Below are positions 60,759-64,000 of a stretch of DNA of 64,000 bases, in pieces. This DNA is from Methylobacterium soli (GTDB lineage: Bacteria > Pseudomonadota > Alphaproteobacteria > Rhizobiales > Beijerinckiaceae): NCBI RefSeq assembly GCF_008806385.1, contig NZ_VZZK01000024.1:1-64000 (forward strand). The letters run 5' to 3'. The translations under genes were made by a program, and so were the position numbers. Below the pieces are notes generated by a model. That model ran no database searches, was not told the DNA's origin, and worked only from the letters and a program-made list of their open reading frames with translations. Numbering within the stretch: position 1 is the stretch's first letter; each line of letters starts with the position of its first letter.

Positions 60759-61427
60759 GTGCCGACGACCGATCTCAGCCTCGACCCGGACGGCCCCTGC
60801 GCGGCCGTGGAGAACGCCGCCTTCGTGCTGGCCCTGCGCGAGCGGGGCGTGCGCGAGACCAGCGTGCTGCGCGCCATGGAGCGGGTTCCGCGGGAGGGCT
60901 TCGCCCCGGCGGCCTTCCGCGACCTCGCCCGCCGGAACCTCGCCCTGCCGCTGGCCTGCGGCGCCACCATGACGGCGCCGATCGTGGTCGCCACCATGCT
61001 CACCGCCCTGAAGCTCGCGCCCGGCGCGCGGGTCCTCGAGATCGGCACAGGCTCCGGCTACGCCACCGCCCTGCTGGTCGCGCTCGGCGCCGCCTCCGTC
61101 ACCAGCCTGGAGCGCTACGCCACGCTGGCGGCCTCGGCCTGCGCCCGGCTCGGTGAGGCGGGCCCGGCGCGGGTGATCCAGGCCGACGGGCTCGCCGGAC
61201 TTGGGGCCGGGCGCTTCGATCGCATCCTCGTCAACGGTACGGTACCGAGCCTGCCGCTTGCCTGGGCCGACGCCCTCGCGCCGGGCGGGCGTCTGGTCGC
61301 CGGGCTCGCCGGCCCCGGCGGCAGCCGCCTCGTGAGCGTGGAGCGCGGCGAGGGCGGCCTGGCCGAGAGCCTCGGCGCGCCCTTTCGCCTCGCCGCCCTG
61401 TTGCCGGGCCTCGCGCGGGTGACGTGA
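60759..61427 (+). CDS. pcm: protein-L-isoaspartate O-methyltransferase
   Basis: A 222-residue SAM-dependent enzyme that repairs isoaspartyl residues. SAM motif I is VLEIGTGSGYATALLVAL, preceded by the family's active-site region LPLACGATMTAPIVVATML and followed by FDRILVNGTVPSLP. The start is GTG 60759 (MPTTDLSLDPDG). It follows surE by 120 bases. Confidence 0.92.
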   Translation: MPTTDLSLDPDGPCAAVENAAFVLALRERGVRETSVLRAMERVPREGFAPAAFRDLARRNLALPLACGATMTAPIVVATMLTALKLAPGARVLEIGTGSGYATALLVALGAASVTSLERYATLAASACARLGEAGPARVIQADGLAGLGAGRFDRILVNGTVPSLPLAWADALAPGGRLVAGLAGPGGSRLVSVERGEGGLAESLGAPFRLAALLPGLARVT

Positions 61428-61628
61428 GGGGATCGGGCCACCCCGATCGCGCGGCGCGGCCTGCCGCGCAGGCATCGGGCGGGCGTCGGACGGAACTTGG
61501 CAAGCACGCCCCGCCGAACAACCGGAAAGTTCCACCGAGACGGGAAACGTGGTGAACGGGAACGGTTGCTTAACCTGAATCCGATTTGAATGACGTCATC
61601 AAGTTGCGTCAGGCAAACGGGTGCGTCG

Positions 61629-63143
61629 ATGCGGGTTCGCGGTGCTGGTCGGGGGATGCGGACGTTGTCGCGCTTCGCCCTCATCGGAGTGATCGGTGGC
61701 GGGGCCGCCGCCTGCTCCTCGGACGCCTCGCGGCTCGGGGGGCCCTTCACCAACCCCTTCGCCTCGAACCTGTCGAGCGAGCCCGCCGCCACCGGCAGCC
61801 TGCCGGATGCGGGCGACACCGCCCCGGCCCCGGCGATCCGGACCGGGCGCATCCAGTCCGAGGCGCTCGGCGCGCCGGGCGCGGCTCCCGCCGCGGTTCC
61901 GTCCCGGACCCTCGCGAGCCGCCCGATCCAGCCCCCCGCCCAGACCACCCGCGTCGCCGCGACCGGCGCCGCCGGCTGGAGCGCGCAGGGCGGCACCGCC
62001 ATCACGGTGGCGCAGGGCGACAGCCTGAACCAGATGTCCACCCGCTTCGGCGTGCCGGCCTCCGCCATCCTGTCGGCCAACGGCCTGACCAGCGCCGCCC
62101 AGGTGACGCCGGGCCGCCAGATCGTGATCCCGGTCTACAACGCCTCCGGCATGAACCCCGCCGCGACCCCGATGAGCGCCCGCACCGTGCCGCCCGCGCC
62201 GCAGGAGCGGCTGCAATTCGGCAAGGCCAAGGAGGCCCCCAGGAGCGCCGAGAAGGCGGCCGAGAGGCCGGTCGACAAGGCCGCCGAGGCCAAGCGCCAG
62301 GCCGAGGCCGCCCGCAAGGAAGCCGAGGTCCGCAAGGAAGCCGAGGTCCGCAAGCTCGCCGAGAAGAAGGCGCACGAGGAGGCCGCCCGCAAGGAGGCGG
62401 ATGCCAAGCGCCATGTCCGCCCCGGCCAGACTGCCAAAGCCGAGACCAAGACCGAGACCAAGCCGGTGGCCAAGGTCGCCGACAAGTCAGACCCGAAGGC
62501 CGAGGCCCTGAAGGCCAAGGCAGAGGCGAAGGCGGAGGCCGCCCGCAAGGCGGAATCCGAGGCCAAGCTCGCCAAGGCCGAGGCCGCCAAGGATGCGGCC
62601 AAGGACGCAGCCAAGGACGCGGCCAAGGACGCGGCCAAGAAGCTCGCCGAGGCCAAGGCCGCGAAGGAGAGCGCCGAGAAGGTCGCGAAGGCCGAGAAGG
62701 TCGCTGCCGCCAAGCCGGAGAAGTCCGAGCCCGTCAGCACCAGTGCCATCGCGGCGGCCGCGCCCGCCGCCCCGTCGGAGGCCTTCCGCTGGCCCGCCAA
62801 GGGCCGGGTGATCTCGGGCTACGGCTCCAGCGGCAACGAGGGCATCAACATCGCGGTGCCGGAAGGCACGTCGGTCAAGGCCGCCGAGGACGGCACCGTG
62901 GCCTATGCGGGCTCGGACGTGAAGGGCTACGGCAAGCTCGTGCTGGTGCGCCACCAGAACGGCTACGTCTCGGCCTACGCCCATAACGGCGAGATCGACG
63001 TGAAGCCGGGCGAGAAGGTGAAGCGCGGCCAGACGATCGCGAAATCGGGCGCCTCGGGCAACGTGACCTCGCCCCAGCTCCATTTCGAGATCCGCAAGGG
63101 CGGCGCGCCGATCGACCCGATGACGCAGCTCGCCAGCAACTGA
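61629..63143 (+). CDS. NlpD-like lipoprotein with LysM and degenerate LytM (M23) domains
   Basis: A protein of about 504 residues. The N-terminus has a hydrophobic signal and a probable lipobox (GGGAAACSS). LysM lies at about 124-168 (AITVAQGDSLNQMSTRFGVP). A long Lys/Ala/Glu-rich helix follows, with AAKDAAKDAAKD repeats (about 320-335). The M23 domain is about 385-500, but the metal-site phrase reads NEGINIAVP in place of the HEGIDIA type, so both the first His and the Asp ligands are lost. Like E. coli NlpD it is probably an activator of amidases, not a peptidase. Start may instead be ATG 61656. Confidence 0.88.
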   Translation: MRVRGAGRGMRTLSRFALIGVIGGGAAACSSDASRLGGPFTNPFASNLSSEPAATGSLPDAGDTAPAPAIRTGRIQSEALGAPGAAPAAVPSRTLASRPIQPPAQTTRVAATGAAGWSAQGGTAITVAQGDSLNQMSTRFGVPASAILSANGLTSAAQVTPGRQIVIPVYNASGMNPAATPMSARTVPPAPQERLQFGKAKEAPRSAEKAAERPVDKAAEAKRQAEAARKEAEVRKEAEVRKLAEKKAHEEAARKEADAKRHVRPGQTAKAETKTETKPVAKVADKSDPKAEALKAKAEAKAEAARKAESEAKLAKAEAAKDAAKDAAKDAAKDAAKKLAEAKAAKESAEKVAKAEKVAAAKPEKSEPVSTSAIAAAAPAAPSEAFRWPAKGRVISGYGSSGNEGINIAVPEGTSVKAAEDGTVAYAGSDVKGYGKLVLVRHQNGYVSAYAHNGEIDVKPGEKVKRGQTIAKSGASGNVTSPQLHFEIRKGGAPIDPMTQLASN

Positions 63144-63171
63144 GACTCCCGCCGCGCGGGCTTGATGGGGA

Positions 63172-63197
63172 GGGGCGGTCCCGGCCGGGGCCGCCCC
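63172..63197. terminator. hairpin between convergent nlpD and DUF815 genes
   Basis: GGGGCGG (63172-63178) pairs with CCGCCCC (63191-63197) over a 12-base loop, 28 bases after the nlpD stop and 25 bases before the convergent gene's stop. The short TTC that follows is not a real T-tract. Confidence 0.5.
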
Positions 63198-63222
63198 TTC
63201 GCGCGTCGGGCCGGCGCCGCGA

Positions 63223-64000
63223 TCAGTCCAGGCGCTGCCCGAGGCGGCCGGCGAGATCCTGGATGAACTGGAAGGCGGAGCGGCCCGAGCGCGAGCCCCG
63301 GGTCGCGGCCCATTCCAGCGCCTCGGCCCGGACCCGGTCCGGCTCGGCCCGGAGCCCGTAGCGCTCCACATAGGCGCGGATCATCGCCAGGTACTCGTCC
63401 TGGCTGCATTTGTGGAAGCCGAGCCAGAGGCCGAACCGGTCGGAAAGGGAGACCTTCTCCTCCACCGCCTCGCCGGGATTGATCGCGGTCGAGCGCTCGT
63501 TCTCCACCATCTCGCGCGCCAGGAGATGGCGCCGGTTGGAGGTCGCGTAGAACAGGACGTTCTCGGGCCGGCCCTCGATGCCGCCGTCGAGCGCCGTCTT
63601 CAGGGACTTGTAGGAGGTGTCGTCGGCGTCGAACGAGAGGTCGTCGCAGAACACGATCCAGCGGTGAGGGTCGCCCCGGAGCGTCGCCATCAGGTCCGGC
63701 AGGGCCTCGATGTCCTCGCGGTGGATCTCCACGAGCTTCATCGGCCGCGCCCCCTCGGGCCGCCGGGCATTGATCTCGGCCTGCACCGCCTTGACCAGGG
63801 AGGACTTGCCCATGCCTCGCGCGCCCCAGAGGAGCGCGTTGTTGGCGGGCAGGCCCTTGGCGAAGCGCTCGGTATTCTCCGCCAGCGTGTCGCGGGCCCG
63901 GTCAATGCCGGTGAGGAGCCCCATCTCGACCCGGTTGACCCGCGGCACCGGGATCAGCCGGCGCTCCGGCCCCCACAGGAAGGCGTCGGCGGCGCCGAGA
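63223..64000 (-). CDS. DUF815 AAA-type ATPase, C-terminal part
   Basis: At least 259 residues; the 5' end lies beyond the window. The frame is open to the edge (upstream residues GAADAFLWGPERRLIPVPRV). Walker A is LLWGARGMGKSSLVKAV and Walker B is WIVFCDDLSFD, followed by LFYATSNRRHLLAR. The family is a predicted ATPase (DUF815) of unknown role that is widespread in Proteobacteria. No partner is visible. Confidence 0.9.
   Translation of the reverse strand, partial: LGAADAFLWGPERRLIPVPRVNRVEMGLLTGIDRARDTLAENTERFAKGLPANNALLWGARGMGKSSLVKAVQAEINARRPEGARPMKLVEIHREDIEALPDLMATLRGDPHRWIVFCDDLSFDADDTSYKSLKTALDGGIEGRPENVLFYATSNRRHLLAREMVENERSTAINPGEAVEEKVSLSDRFGLWLGFHKCSQDEYLAMIRAYVERYGLRAEPDRVRAEALEWAATRGSRSGRSAFQFIQDLAGRLGQRLD

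Overview
The window is about 70% or more G+C, densely coded, and carries an almost entirely chromosomal-housekeeping gene set with alphaproteobacterial traits: DUF3126, transglutaminase-like cysteine peptidases, DUF2336, a folE-hisI-patatin cluster, CtrA-type TTAA-N7-TTAA boxes, and a carotenoid cluster resembling the C30 type. Together these point to a Methylobacterium-like member of the Hyphomicrobiales. That assignment is an inference from gene content, not from a marker gene.

Layout. 1-5.8 kb: end of a polysaccharide-export lipoprotein, gluconokinase with a coupled HAD phosphatase, a lytic transglycosylase, an XRE/shikimate-kinase fusion regulator, cysE and DUF3126. 5.9-10 kb: a small membrane protein, two paralogous transglutaminase-like peptidases around an unknown gene, a tandem PilZ protein and a PAS protein. 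10.2-10.35 kb: a predicted cloverleaf-like RNA with a strong intrinsic terminator. 10.4-16.7 kb: rhomboid protease, CBS protein, then folE-hisI-patatin on the minus strand and an IscU-like scaffold, yidD and a TDT transporter on the plus strand. 16.7-17.6 kb: a 913-base gene-free stretch holding a nested inverted-repeat element and a 19-bp hairpin, followed by thrS and its terminator.

20-22 kb is the most interesting part. A two-gene unit encodes a radical SAM/SPASM peptide maturase and a 112-residue protein made of six GCI[IV][ND]W repeats, with the first motif beginning at residue 2. This looks like a RiPP system with a leaderless, multi-core precursor. It is preceded by an A+T-rich stretch that contains what looks like a 5'-truncated foreign reading frame.

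22-31 kb: a MocR regulator divergent from a tiny membrane protein and an EamA transporter, a nitroreductase, a flavin reductase, a second SLT protein coupled to DUF2336, nadK and cutA. 31-40 kb: an MBL hydrolase and a minus-strand carotenoid cluster (two CrtN/CrtI-like oxidoreductases, glycosyltransferase, acyltransferase, ABC transporter, DUF2141) that resembles the staphyloxanthin gene set but lacks a synthase. 40-47 kb: TrmH methyltransferase, MaoC, CDF transporter, metallophosphoesterase, pterin dehydratase and an NMT1-type ABC importer. 47-64 kb: a large exported unknown protein, erpA, dGTPase, thioesterase, argS, a SPOR protein, nagZ, tatABC, serS, surE, pcm, an NlpD-like LytM factor and a DUF815 ATPase running off the end.

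No tRNA, rRNA, CRISPR array, complete insertion sequence or prophage was seen.
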